Origin: Actinotalea endophytica | GTDB taxonomy: Bacteria; Actinomycetota; Actinomycetes; Actinomycetales; Cellulomonadaceae | Length of the DNA stretch: 64,000 nucleotides | Reading direction: 5' to 3' | NCBI RefSeq assembly: GCF_025717005.1 | Contig: NZ_JAOVZU010000007.1 | Span: 219,751 to 283,750 of the forward strand | Part shown: positions 35,765 to 45,018 of the stretch, one piece after another | Layout of the letters: each line of letters opens with the position of its first letter | Position numbering within the stretch: the first letter of the stretch is position 1 | Program-made: the position numbers and the translations under genes | The notes under the pieces: model-generated | The model's database searches: none | What the model saw: the letters and a program-made list of their open reading frames with translations, nothing else | What the model was told of the DNA's origin: nothing

Positions 35765-38533
35765 TCAGCGACCCAGCCGCGCGACCAGGTCCGCCATCGC
35801 GTGCCGGTACTCCGCGGTGCGCGGGTAGTTGCTGTGCGTGCCGATCACCGGCACGTAGCCGGTCGCGTCGATCTCCTCGGCCGGACGATCCACCGGGTTC
35901 GGCCAGTAGGCGTACGCGGGCATGCCGAGGAAGTCGGTCCGCCGCCACAGGTTGACCCACAACGGGGCAGCGCCGGGTGCGGGCGTGAGCCGCTCGAGCA
36001 GGGTGCCGTCCGCCGGCGTCGGGAGCGGCTCGCCGGTGCGGTGCGGCGGGTCCGCGCCGGCCCAGGGGTCCGGCCCCGTCGTCCCCGGTGAGCACGGCAG
36101 GTTCCCCAGGGCCGCGGGTCCGAGCATCTCCGGCAGGATCCGCCCGAAGTAGGGACGCAGCTGGGACCCGAAGGTGAGCAGTGCGATCCGCCCACGCGCC
36201 CGGCCCTTCGCATCCCCGGCGCTGCGGCACATGAAGAAGGCCGCGACGGCCAGCACGCAGCCCAGCGAGTGGGCACCGAGCACGACCCGGCGACGGCCCG
36301 CGTCACTCGACCCGTTCGGCAGGTCCGTACCGTCGAGCCACGCGTCGATCCGGGCCGCCAGCTCGGGGACCGCACGCTCGGCGTAGCACGGCGGGCCCAA
36401 CGGGTGGCCGCCCCGCGGCAGCACGCACATCAGGTCCCAGGTCAGCGCGATCGGCCGCCCCTTCTGCTGGTCGGGCGCCGTGACGACCCGGATCAGCAGC
36501 GCAGCGAAGAGGAGCGAGTTGGTCCACAGGCCCAGGGCCGCGAGCGGCGCGAACCACGGCTGGTCGACCAGCGTCAGCGCGGGCCCGTCGTCCGCGTGCA
36601 TCGCGTCGTCGACCGACAGGATCGCCGTCACCGTCAGCGCCACACCCATCGCCACCGCGACCGCTCCGACCATCCAGATCGCGCGCTGGCTCAGGGCGGC
36701 GAGCGTCCGGGTCCGGCGCCGCAGGACCCGCAGGTCCAGCCGCTCGCGGAGCTCCTTGAGGCGCCCGGCCGGCTGCAGCACACCCTGGTCGTGCAGGGCC
36801 CGCACCAGGGCGGCGTGGTCCGGCGGGCGGGGCTCGTCGATCTCACCGATCAGCCGCCCACGCGGCAGCAGGAGCACCAGGTAGCCGACGATCACCACCA
36901 GCGCGACGACCAGTGCGATCACGCTGGCCACCGCGGACTCGACGTAGGTGATCGGCACGAGCAGGCGCGCACCGGTCGCCGCGGGGTCGTCCGGCACGGC
37001 CGGGGACAGCTGCGCGGCCGACTGGCCGGCGTTGAGCCAGTCGCCGGTGGCCACGACGACCACACCGGCGCCGGCGACCGCCACGCCCAGGGCGACGAGC
37101 AGCATGACCCCGGGGCCCCGGCCGAGCCACGCCTCGGCCCGACGGCGACCCGCCGCGACGATGCAGATCACGCCGTAGGCCACGGCAAGGGCGCCGGCTG
37201 CACCGAGCGCCGGGATGCTCTCCGGCCACACCACCACGAGCACCAGCGAGGCCCCGAGCACCCACGCGACCGACCCGGTGGTCCGAACCGCCCTCGCCGA
37301 GCCGCGCCAGGTGAGCCCACCCATCGCGACGATCAGCAGCGTCACCAGCAGCACGCCCTGGATCAGGTCGATCCCCGGGAGCGTGCTGCGCTCGACCGTC
37401 GTGACGTCGCGGGCCAGCGCCACGAGCTCGACGACCAGCGCGGCGACCGACGTGACGAGCAGCGCCACGATGAGCCGGGCGCGGACGTTGCCGGCACCCG
37501 GCCGCACGTCGTCGGCCGTCGTCACCGCCGCGAGCCAGCCGGCGGCGAGCATCACGAGCAGGGCGACCACGCCGAGCACGAGCTGCACCCACCCGGCGGC
37601 CTCCCCGCGGACGGGGAGGCACGCGGTGAGGTTGCGCACCGTCGTGGTGATCGTCTGGCACTCGGAGTCCCGGCTCCAGCCCTGGGCGATCGCGGCGAAC
37701 AGGGTGACCAGGGCCAGACCGCCGGCGAGGTGCACGAACGACCAGGAGCGGGTCAGAGCCCATCGGGACCACAGCCGCGGGTCGGCCAACGTCGGGTCGG
37801 CCGCCGCGCCGGCATCGGCCGCCGGGGCCCCGGAGGCCGCGGGCGCGTGGTTCTGGGTGGGCATCTCGTACCGGTTGCTCGACCCCCGGCTGAGCCACCA
37901 GAGCAGCAGCAGCAGCGCGACCGGGACGAGCGAGCCCAGGGCCATCCGCTGCGGCCAGGACAGCACGGACAGGCCCGCCAACCAGGTCGGCAGCTCCCGG
38001 CACTCGGTGCGGGAGGACAGGCACTGGGTCGCGAACAGCCAGCAGGCGACGGTCTCCGCGGCGCTGACCCACAGCAGCGTCAGGCCGTAACCGAACAGCC
38101 GGACCTGCTTCGCGCCCCGCCCGTACTGCGGGCGACCCTGCGCGTCCCTGGCTCGCAGCGCCCGTGTCCAGTACGCCGCGTTCGTGAGGCCGAACGGGAT
38201 GAGCAGCATCCAGCCCGCCCGGCTCAGCCGGACCACCCAGGTGTTCGCCGCGGCCCAGGACGGCACGCCGGACTCCCGCGCCATCGGCCCCCACGAGTAC
38301 GCCTCGCGCCGGACGGTCGGCGGCACGTAGTCGGCCGGGACCGGCTCACCGCCGGCGGCGTCGAGGTCGGCCCGGGCGCGGTCGAGCGCGTCGGAGGTCG
38401 GCGTCCAGAAGCTCCCGGCGCTGTCCCCCCGGGACCGCTCCACGGACTCCTCCGGGACCTCGAGGAGGTCGTAGGGAGCCGTGTTGTTCACGCCGTGGAT
38501 GCGCAGCTCGAGGATGTGGGGTTCGGATCGCAT
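35765..38533 (-). CDS. Large multi-pass membrane serine hydrolase-like protein
   Basis: 922 residues. The N-terminus has LELRIHGVNNTAPYDLL, the HG oxyanion type strand of alpha/beta hydrolases. About twelve membrane helices run between residues 110 and 730. The nucleophile elbow GAHSLGCVLAVAAF lies near residue 770, and GTHSNYPRTAEYRHAM at the end may supply the catalytic His. The hydrolase fold therefore seems split, with a membrane region inserted between its first strand and nucleophile. I do not know a characterised relative. The start is ATG 38533. Confidence 0.75.
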   Translation of the reverse strand: MRSEPHILELRIHGVNNTAPYDLLEVPEESVERSRGDSAGSFWTPTSDALDRARADLDAAGGEPVPADYVPPTVRREAYSWGPMARESGVPSWAAANTWVVRLSRAGWMLLIPFGLTNAAYWTRALRARDAQGRPQYGRGAKQVRLFGYGLTLLWVSAAETVACWLFATQCLSSRTECRELPTWLAGLSVLSWPQRMALGSLVPVALLLLLWWLSRGSSNRYEMPTQNHAPAASGAPAADAGAAADPTLADPRLWSRWALTRSWSFVHLAGGLALVTLFAAIAQGWSRDSECQTITTTVRNLTACLPVRGEAAGWVQLVLGVVALLVMLAAGWLAAVTTADDVRPGAGNVRARLIVALLVTSVAALVVELVALARDVTTVERSTLPGIDLIQGVLLVTLLIVAMGGLTWRGSARAVRTTGSVAWVLGASLVLVVVWPESIPALGAAGALAVAYGVICIVAAGRRRAEAWLGRGPGVMLLVALGVAVAGAGVVVVATGDWLNAGQSAAQLSPAVPDDPAATGARLLVPITYVESAVASVIALVVALVVIVGYLVLLLPRGRLIGEIDEPRPPDHAALVRALHDQGVLQPAGRLKELRERLDLRVLRRRTRTLAALSQRAIWMVGAVAVAMGVALTVTAILSVDDAMHADDGPALTLVDQPWFAPLAALGLWTNSLLFAALLIRVVTAPDQQKGRPIALTWDLMCVLPRGGHPLGPPCYAERAVPELAARIDAWLDGTDLPNGSSDAGRRRVVLGAHSLGCVLAVAAFFMCRSAGDAKGRARGRIALLTFGSQLRPYFGRILPEMLGPAALGNLPCSPGTTGPDPWAGADPPHRTGEPLPTPADGTLLERLTPAPGAAPLWVNLWRRTDFLGMPAYAYWPNPVDRPAEEIDATGYVPVIGTHSNYPRTAEYRHAMADLVARLGR

Positions 38534-38712
38534 GGCGTTCGCGCCTCCTCGCGCGCCGCGTGCAGACCGCACCCAGCCAGCCACCGCATGCCCGCCCGGC
38601 AGTGCTGGGAGTCGGCCCCGGTCGGACCCATCACACCGCACAGCGGCCACATCTGGCTACGGGCGCCGGGCGCCGGAGGCGGAGCCGGGCGGATCCGGGC
38701 GGGGGCGGAAGG

Positions 38713-39747
38713 TCACTCGCCCGGCGGCGCGCGCAGCCCGTCGGTGTCGCCGGGCTCGCTGCGGGCCGCGGCCTCGACCGCCTCCTGCGCGCTCTCGGTG
38801 CCCGCAGCCAGGAGCACGTCGAGCGGGACGTCCTTGTCCGCGATCCCCGCAGTCAGGCACGCGGCCGCGTACACCGCGAGCGACTGGAGGTACAGCACGA
38901 AGAGCACGCCGATCGGCACCGCGAGGGCCCCGTACTGCGGCTTGTCGATCGTGTAGCCCACCAGCAGCGCCATCAGCGTCTTCAGCACCTCGATGGCGAA
39001 CCCGCCGACCCCGGCGCCGACCAGCCGGGCGAGGCGGTGCGGCCGGATCCCGCCCAGGTTGCCCAGCATCAGGTAGATGACCAGGAAGTTCACCACGAGG
39101 GTCAGCGCGCCCGACCCGACGTTCAGCAGCACGCCGGGGCCCTGCCAGCTCACACCGAGCACCTCGAGGAGCCGGTCGGCGACGTTCGCGGTGAACGTCG
39201 AGGCCACGTACGACAGCAGCACCAGCGGCAGGAGCACGAACAGCCAGCCGAGGGAGCGCAGCCGCGCGAGCACGACGTTCCGGGGGTCCTTGGCCGCGCC
39301 GAAGATGACGTGGATGCTGCGGCTCGCGGCCACCACGGCCCCGGTGCCGGCGTAGAGCAGACCGACACCACCGATGATCGAGGTGGTCTGCCCGACGGCC
39401 CGCATCTGCTCCGGGTCGATCCCGCCCTCGCCGAGCAGCCCCGGGAACGCCTCGGCGACCGCCTCGGTGATGTAGGACGCCACCTGCTCGGCCCCGAGGG
39501 CCGTCGTGAGGCCGTAGGCGAACGCGATGATCGAGAACATCCCGACGAAGAGGTAGTACGTGGTCCCGGCCGCGAGCAGCGTCACCTGGGCGCGCGAGAA
39601 CCGGCTGTAGGCCCGGAAACCGACGGTAACCACGACCCCGAGCGGGCCTTCACGGGCCTCGAGCCGGCCGATCACCGGCGGCGCGGGCCGCGGCGGAGGG
39701 TCGATGACGTCCCCGGGGATGGGGAGCGGTGCGGTGGAGATGATCAT
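38713..39747 (-). CDS. YihY/virulence factor BrkB family membrane protein
   Basis: 344 residues, about six membrane helices in the YihY pattern: RAYSRFSRAQVTLLAAGTTYYLFVGMFSIIAFAYG, GVGLLYAGTGAVVAASRSIHVIFG, LGWLFVLLPLVLLSYVAS, LVVNFLVIYLML, GAGVGGFAIEVLKTLMALLVG and YGALAVPIGVLFVLYLQSLAVYAAACLTA. A Pro-rich N-tail and an acidic C-tail flank it. It is annotated in some species as RNase BN by error; function is unknown. ATG 39747 follows GGAGG. Confidence 0.9.
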   Translation of the reverse strand: MIISTAPLPIPGDVIDPPPRPAPPVIGRLEAREGPLGVVVTVGFRAYSRFSRAQVTLLAAGTTYYLFVGMFSIIAFAYGLTTALGAEQVASYITEAVAEAFPGLLGEGGIDPEQMRAVGQTTSIIGGVGLLYAGTGAVVAASRSIHVIFGAAKDPRNVVLARLRSLGWLFVLLPLVLLSYVASTFTANVADRLLEVLGVSWQGPGVLLNVGSGALTLVVNFLVIYLMLGNLGGIRPHRLARLVGAGVGGFAIEVLKTLMALLVGYTIDKPQYGALAVPIGVLFVLYLQSLAVYAAACLTAGIADKDVPLDVLLAAGTESAQEAVEAAARSEPGDTDGLRAPPGE

Positions 39748-39916
39748 GCCGCCTCCTGCGACGCGCCGAGCCGCTGCCGTCCGGGGCAGGGGCCTGGTGC
39801 TCCGAGTCAACCAGAGGGCGGGCCGCGGCGGTTCACCCATGCGGTTCGCGCGTCGACGCCGACCTGCGCGCTAGGTTCGGCGGTGACGGCCCCCCGCCGA
39901 TCGGAGCGTGCGTGAC

Positions 39917-42388
39917 ATGACTGCTCGCGACGAGCTGTGGCAGCAGCCAGGGCTGGCCGAACGGGCCCCGGCGTGGGTCGACGCTGCCCCCGACCTGGTC
40001 GCCTGGCTCGACGCGGACCTGCACGTGCTCTACGCGAACCGGGAGTTCGAGGCCGCGACCGGGTGCCCCGTCGAGCGCTGGCGCGGCGCCGCCCTCCCCG
40101 AGCTCCGGCCGTTCGGCGAGGCGACGTCCGCCGTCGTCGCGCTCGCCACGACGGTGCGCGACGACCCGGGGCGGGAGAGCGCCAAGGGCGAGGTCGACTG
40201 GCGGGTGGACGACGACACGGAGCGACGGCTCGTGGCGACCGCCTTCGCCGAGCACGGGCCCGGCGGCGCGGTCGACCGGATCCTGCTGACCGCCACCGAC
40301 GTCACGGCATTCTGGCTGGCCGACCGCAACCTGCGGCACCGTGAGTCCGAGTTCCGCACCCTCGCCGAGAACTCGCCGGACAACATCATCCGCTACGACC
40401 TGGACGGGTACGCCACGTACTGCAACCAGGAGATCGCTCAGCGGGTGAACACGACGGCCACGAGCGTGCTCGGGAAGCGCCCGACCGAGTCCGCCCCGCC
40501 GGGCATGACCGGAGCGGACGAGTACGAGCGGGTGCTCATCGAGGCCTTGCGTACCGGTGAGCCCGGACGGGTCACCGTCACCGTGAACCGCCCGGACGGC
40601 GCGCAGGCCACGCACAGCATCCTGATCCGGGCGGAGTTCGACGCGGCCGGCGCGATCACCGGCGCGATCGCGATCGGCCGCGACGTCTCCGACCTGGCCG
40701 AGGCCCGACGGCGCGCGAGCGACCGAGAGCGTGAGTTCCGGACCCTCGCGGAGAACGCCGGCGACCAGATCGCCCGCTGGGACACCGCCGGCCGCTTCAT
40801 CTACGCCAACCCGCGCATGCTGGCGCTGTTCGGGGCGTCCGCCGGCAAGGTTCTCGGCAGCACGACCAGCGAGCTCCTGGGCGACGGCGGCGACGCCGCA
40901 CCCCACGCGATCAGCCAGGTGGTCCGGACCAGGACGCCCGAGATGGTCGAGGTGCACGTCCCCGACCCGGAGGGCGGCTCGCCCCGGATCCATCAGGTCC
41001 TCTACGTCCCGGAGCTCGACGAGCACGGCGAGGTGGTCAGCGTCCTCGGCGTGGGCCGGGACATCACCGAGAGCGTGCGGTACCGCGAGGACCTCGAGCG
41101 GCTCGCGCACACCGATCTGCTCACCGGGCTGCCGAACAGCCAGGCCCTGTACGCCTGGGCCCCCGCGATGCTCGCCGCCGCGAGCCGTTCGGGGCGGCGT
41201 GCGGCCGTGCTGCTCGTCGACCTCGACGGCTTCAAGGCGATCAACGACACCCTGGGTCACGCCGGCGGCGACCGGGTGCTGAAGGCACTGGCCGACCGCG
41301 TCCGCTCCCGGCTACGCCCGTACGACCTGTTCGCCAGGCTGGGCGGCGACGAGTTCGTCATCGTCATCGACGACCTGGACCCGCCGCACGACCTCGCCGC
41401 GGTGTCCACGCGGATCATGGCCGCCGTCACGGACCAGGTCGGCGGCGAGTCCGTGCAGACGCGCGCGAGCATCGGCGTCGCGGTCTACCCGGAGGACGGG
41501 GACAGCATCGAGGTCCTGGTCCAGCACGCGGACATGGCCATGTACCAGGCCAAGCGGGCCGGCCGGGCTCGGATCGAGTACTTCCGTCCGGAGCTGAGCC
41601 GGGCCATGCAGCGCCGGTCGACCATCGAGCGCGGGCTCGACGACCCCGACGTGACCGAACAGCTCGAGGTGCACGTCCAGCCCGTCTTCGGGATGGACGC
41701 CTCGCGCCCCCTGACCGGTGCAGAGGCGCTGCTGCGCTGGAACCACCCCGTTCTCGGACCGGTCACGCCCGGTGAGTTCATCCCGATCGCGGAGGAGTCC
41801 GGCGCGATCGTGCGGCTCGGCCGCTGGGTCCTTCACCAGGCGTGCGCGGCCGCCGCCCGATGGAACGCCGGACGCTCCGGAGACGACGTCGTGATGGTCG
41901 CGGTCAACTTCTCGACCCGGCAGTTCCTGCTCGACGACGTCGCGGCAGCGGTCGACGAGGCGATCGGCGCCACCGGCTGCGAGCCGGCGTGGCTGATCGC
42001 CGAGATCACCGAGTCGCTCCTGCTCGAGGACTCCGACGCCGTTCAGGAGGCACTGGCGAGCCTGAGGTCGCGCGGGATCCGGATCGCGATCGACGACTTC
42101 GGCACGGGCTACTCGGCCCTGCACTACCTGGCGAGGTTCCCGCTCGACGTGCTGAAGATCGACCGGAGCTTCGTCCAGGGGCTCGGCAAGGCCAGTGAGC
42201 ACGACGAGGTCGTGAAGGCGCTCGTCGCGCTCGCGCGCGCCCTGGACCTCCGCGTGGTCGCCGAGGGCATCGAGACCGCTGCTCAGCTCGAGTTCCTCAC
42301 GGCTCAGCGCTGCGAGCACGGCCAGGGGTTCCTGCTCGGGCGACCGGTGCCCGTCGACCAGTTCGAGACCGAGCACGGCCTCGGCTGA
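39917..42388 (+). CDS. PAS-PAS-PAS-GGDEF-EAL c-di-GMP enzyme (cytoplasmic)
   Basis: 823 residues and no membrane helix. Three PAS domains (about 20-130, 143-265, 275-390) precede a GGDEF domain (395-560) with RLGGDEFVIV near 476 and I-site RPYD, and an EAL domain (570-815) with AEALLRW, VNFSTRQF, AEITESLL, IDDFGTGYSAL, KIDRSFV and VVAEGIE. All key residues are present, so both activities are possible. ATG 39917 has CGGAG 10 bases upstream; GTG 39908 in the same frame is less likely. It is divergent from the YihY gene. Confidence 0.92.
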   Translation: MTARDELWQQPGLAERAPAWVDAAPDLVAWLDADLHVLYANREFEAATGCPVERWRGAALPELRPFGEATSAVVALATTVRDDPGRESAKGEVDWRVDDDTERRLVATAFAEHGPGGAVDRILLTATDVTAFWLADRNLRHRESEFRTLAENSPDNIIRYDLDGYATYCNQEIAQRVNTTATSVLGKRPTESAPPGMTGADEYERVLIEALRTGEPGRVTVTVNRPDGAQATHSILIRAEFDAAGAITGAIAIGRDVSDLAEARRRASDREREFRTLAENAGDQIARWDTAGRFIYANPRMLALFGASAGKVLGSTTSELLGDGGDAAPHAISQVVRTRTPEMVEVHVPDPEGGSPRIHQVLYVPELDEHGEVVSVLGVGRDITESVRYREDLERLAHTDLLTGLPNSQALYAWAPAMLAAASRSGRRAAVLLVDLDGFKAINDTLGHAGGDRVLKALADRVRSRLRPYDLFARLGGDEFVIVIDDLDPPHDLAAVSTRIMAAVTDQVGGESVQTRASIGVAVYPEDGDSIEVLVQHADMAMYQAKRAGRARIEYFRPELSRAMQRRSTIERGLDDPDVTEQLEVHVQPVFGMDASRPLTGAEALLRWNHPVLGPVTPGEFIPIAEESGAIVRLGRWVLHQACAAAARWNAGRSGDDVVMVAVNFSTRQFLLDDVAAAVDEAIGATGCEPAWLIAEITESLLLEDSDAVQEALASLRSRGIRIAIDDFGTGYSALHYLARFPLDVLKIDRSFVQGLGKASEHDEVVKALVALARALDLRVVAEGIETAAQLEFLTAQRCEHGQGFLLGRPVPVDQFETEHGLG

Positions 42389-42500
42389 CCCGGAGGTTCC
42401 GCGACCTAGGTCCTACGCCTCGGACCGTCGAGGCCCCGACATTCATGTCGAAGCCCTGGACCGGGCTTCCCCCTCGTGGCGCCCACCCCCCAGGAGCCTC

Positions 42501-43427
42501 ATGCCAGAGCTGGATCGGGTCGACCGCCCGGCGGTTGACCCTTCCGCCGTGCTCGAGGCGATGGCCGAGGGCATGTACGTCGTCGACCCCGATCGCAGGA
42601 TCACCTTCTGGAACGCCGCCGCCGAGCGGATCTCCGGCTACTCGGCCGAGACGGCCCTCGGTCGCTGGTGCGGCGACGGTCTGCTGAACCACGTCGACGA
42701 GGCCGGCGAGTCCCTGTGCGGCGCGCGGTGCCCGCTCCTGGCGACCATGACCGACGGCGAGCAACGGACGGTTCGGGTCTACCTGCACCACGAGCACGGC
42801 CACGTGCTGCCCGTGCGGGTGACGGCCAGCGCGCTCCGGGACGACGACGGCAAGGTCATCGGGGCCGTCGAGACCTTCACCGACGACTCCCCGGCGACGG
42901 CCGCCGAGCAGAAGCTCCGGACGGCCGAGCGGCTGGCGATGACCGACCCGTTGACCGGTCTCGGCAACCGACGCTTCCTCGAGCACCGCGCCGCGGAGCG
43001 GCTCGGGTCCACGCGAGGTGAGCATCCCGCCGCGCTGATCATGGTGGACCTCGACCACTTCAAGAGCCTCAACGACACCTGCGGGCACGCGGCCGGCGAC
43101 GACGCGCTCACCGCCGTCGCGCGCACCCTGGTCAGCGTGGTGCGGGCCGAGGACGACGTGATCCGCTACGGCGGGGACGAGTTCGTCGTGCTGCTCGGAC
43201 CGGTGACCCCGACGGACCTCGTCGCGATGGCTGCACGGATCCGCGCCGCGGTCGGCCAGACCCGTCTGCGCGGCGCCACCACGCCGGCCCGCCTCACCGC
43301 CTCGATCGGCGCCGCGCTGGGACGACCCGGCGACACTGCGGAGTCCCTGATCCGCCGTGCCGACGTCGCGATGCTCGCCGCCAAGGGGAACGGTCGCAAC
43401 ACCTACGTGGTGGCACCGGAGGACTGA
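42501..43427 (+). CDS. PAS-GGDEF diguanylate cyclase
   Basis: 308 residues. One PAS domain (about 15-125: VLEAMAEGMYVVDPDRRITFWNAAAERISGYSAETALG, with the CGARCPLL Cys pair in its middle) is joined by a helix to a GGDEF domain with RYGGDEFVVLLG near residue 222 and inhibitory I-site RAED. It should make c-di-GMP from two GTP with product feedback. The gene follows the PAS-GGDEF-EAL gene in the same direction after 112 bp. Its 3' end overlaps the convergent MerR gene by 25 bp. Confidence 0.93.
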   Translation: MPELDRVDRPAVDPSAVLEAMAEGMYVVDPDRRITFWNAAAERISGYSAETALGRWCGDGLLNHVDEAGESLCGARCPLLATMTDGEQRTVRVYLHHEHGHVLPVRVTASALRDDDGKVIGAVETFTDDSPATAAEQKLRTAERLAMTDPLTGLGNRRFLEHRAAERLGSTRGEHPAALIMVDLDHFKSLNDTCGHAAGDDALTAVARTLVSVVRAEDDVIRYGGDEFVVLLGPVTPTDLVAMAARIRAAVGQTRLRGATTPARLTASIGAALGRPGDTAESLIRRADVAMLAAKGNGRNTYVVAPED

Positions 43428-43939
43428 GACCCGAGCCCACGGATCCGCTCGACCTCGTCCGCCGGGAGGTCGAGGGACTCCAGGAGCCGTCGGTGCAGCT
43501 CTCCGTCGGCGTTCTCCGCCGCGGCGTGCCAGGCGACGAGCCCGGCCGGGTCCGCCCCGGCGTCCACGAGCAGCCCGGACAGCGACGCCTTGTCCAGCGA
43601 CCAGGTCCGGTCGCCCTCGCGACCGGTGGCGAGGGAGGTCAGGATCGCCCGCTGACGCCCCCGCAGCACCTCGATCTGGTCCTCGAGCTCACCGAGCCGC
43701 ACGGCCAGCGCAGCGACGAGCTGTGGGGCGTCCGAGTCCATCGCGCGCCGGATCTCCGCCAGCGGCAGGCCGGCCTGCCGCAGACGACAGATGGTGGCCA
43801 GGCGCGCGACATCGGCATCGTCGTAGATCCGGTAGCCGCCCGCGGAGCGGGAGGACGGCTGGAGGAGCCCGAGCCGGTCGTAGTAGAGCAGGGTCGTGCG
43901 GGACAGGCCGAACCGGGCGGCGAGGCGTCCGACGGTCAC
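43403..43939 (-). CDS. MerR family transcriptional regulator
   Basis: 178 residues. The N-terminal MerR helix-turn-helix is VTVGRLAARFGLSRTTLLYYDRLGLLQPSSRSAGGYRIYDDADVARLATI, followed by a long dimer helix (LVAALAVRLGELEDQIEVLRGRQRAIL) and about 70 residues of effector region without Cys, so a metal sensor is unlikely. GTG 43939 overlaps the SRPBCC stop by GTGA. Confidence 0.9.
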   Translation of the reverse strand: MTVGRLAARFGLSRTTLLYYDRLGLLQPSSRSAGGYRIYDDADVARLATICRLRQAGLPLAEIRRAMDSDAPQLVAALAVRLGELEDQIEVLRGRQRAILTSLATGREGDRTWSLDKASLSGLLVDAGADPAGLVAWHAAAENADGELHRRLLESLDLPADEVERIRGLGSQSSGATT

Positions 43940-44418
43940 ACCGTCGCGGTCGTGGGGTCGGGGGCCAGCGGGCTGCCCGTGCGCAGATAGTGGTTCAGCT
44001 GCGCCTCGCGCAGCCGCCAGAGCTGCCGCTGGTGGTCTTCCGTCCAGCCGTGGACCTCGCCGACCCCGGCGGGCCCGAGCGCTGTCGCCGTGGTGCGCAC
44101 CGCCACCGACGTCGTCCGGGGACCCGAGCCCCCCAGCGTCAGGGACAGCGTCCGGACGGTCAGGCCCGGGAGCACGATCGTGTAGTCGATCCGGGTCGGC
44201 GGCTCGTACCGCGTCGTGATCCATGTCTCGCCCCGCTCCCGGGTGAAGAGGCAGCCCAGCTCGGCGACCCCGCTGGTGCTGTGCACCATCGTGCACGACC
44301 AGTCCGGGATCCAGTCGTACTCCCGGACGGGGCACAGCAGCGGGAAGACTTCCTCCGGCGTGCCGGAGACGGTGAGCTCGAGGTCGACGACGAGGCGGGC
44401 GGGCGCGGTGATGGTCAT
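43936..44418 (-). CDS. SRPBCC family protein
   Basis: 160 residues with the START/SRPBCC hydrophobic-ligand fold: VVDLELTVSGTPEEVFPLLCPVREYDWIPDWSCTMVHS, ERGETWITTRYEPPTRIDYTIVLPG and a long C-terminal helix. It is the first gene of an operon with the MerR regulator, which may sense the same hydrophobic compound. No enzyme activity can be assigned. Confidence 0.82.
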   Translation of the reverse strand: MTITAPARLVVDLELTVSGTPEEVFPLLCPVREYDWIPDWSCTMVHSTSGVAELGCLFTRERGETWITTRYEPPTRIDYTIVLPGLTVRTLSLTLGGSGPRTTSVAVRTTATALGPAGVGEVHGWTEDHQRQLWRLREAQLNHYLRTGSPLAPDPTTATV

Positions 44419-44438
44419 GCCGCCACGCTCGACCGTGC

Positions 44439-44452
44439 ACCTGTAGACAGGT
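44439..44452. promoter_or_regulatory. Candidate MerR operator/promoter
   Basis: ACCTGT-AG-ACAGGT is an inverted repeat 20 bases upstream of the SRPBCC start, and a TTGACC -35-like element (minus strand, 44450-44455) overlaps its upstream arm. A dyad between -35 and -10 is the usual MerR arrangement. Confidence 0.5.
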
Positions 44453-44497
44453 CAAGGCGACGGGAGGAGCAGTGCGCTCGCAGCAGGGGGCCTCGGG

Positions 44498-44911
44498 TCA
44501 GGCTCGGCCCGCGAGCATCTCCTCGGCGTTCGCGGAGATCCACCCCATCAGCGGCAGGAGGTGCGCGACCAGCTCGCGACCGAGCGGCGTGAGCGAGTAG
44601 TCGACGCGCGGCGGGATCGTGGCCGCCACCGTGCGCTCGACGAGGCCGTCGACCTCGAGCGTCCGCAAGGTCTGGGCGAGCATCTTCTCGCTGATGCCCT
44701 CGACGGTGCGCCGCAGCTCGCTCCAGCGTTGGCTGCCCTCGGACAGGGCGAGCAGCAGCAGCACGCCCCACTTGCTGGTCACGTGGTCGAGCACCACGCG
44801 CGTCGGGCACGCGGCGGACAGTCGACCGTCGTCCAGGAGGTCCTCCAGGTGGACGACGTCTCCGGCCATCTGGTCGCCCTGTGCCGCTCTGACCTGGGTA
44901 CTTACCTGCAT
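44498..44911 (-). CDS. HxlR/DUF24 family regulator (QorR-like)
   Basis: 137 residues. The winged-helix core has the HxlR pattern: CPTRVVLDHVTSKWGVLLLLALSEGSQRWSELRRTVEGISEKMLAQTLRTLEVDGLVERTVAATIPPRVDYSLTPLGREL. It has one Cys near residue 35, at the place of the redox Cys in thiol-sensing DUF24 regulators. It is divergent from an NmrA/Qor2-type reductase, as in the known corynebacterial qorR-qor2 pair, where the regulator is a redox-sensing repressor. Confidence 0.88.
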   Translation of the reverse strand: MQVSTQVRAAQGDQMAGDVVHLEDLLDDGRLSAACPTRVVLDHVTSKWGVLLLLALSEGSQRWSELRRTVEGISEKMLAQTLRTLEVDGLVERTVAATIPPRVDYSLTPLGRELVAHLLPLMGWISANAEEMLAGRA

Positions 44912-44918
44912 GTATGCA
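44907..44918. promoter_or_regulatory. Candidate HxlR operator
   Basis: TGCAT-GT-ATGCA is a 12-bp palindrome overlapping the regulator start codon in the divergent space; GGGTAC occurs on both sides of it. This is a candidate only. Confidence 0.35.
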
Positions 44919-45018
44919 CCCTACTGCAAAGTGGGTACCTGCACTTCGGAAGGTTCGAGCCCCGGACGCCGTTGCCGACCGACGAGGCGGCGTCCGCCGC
45001 CCGCACGGAGGAGGAACC

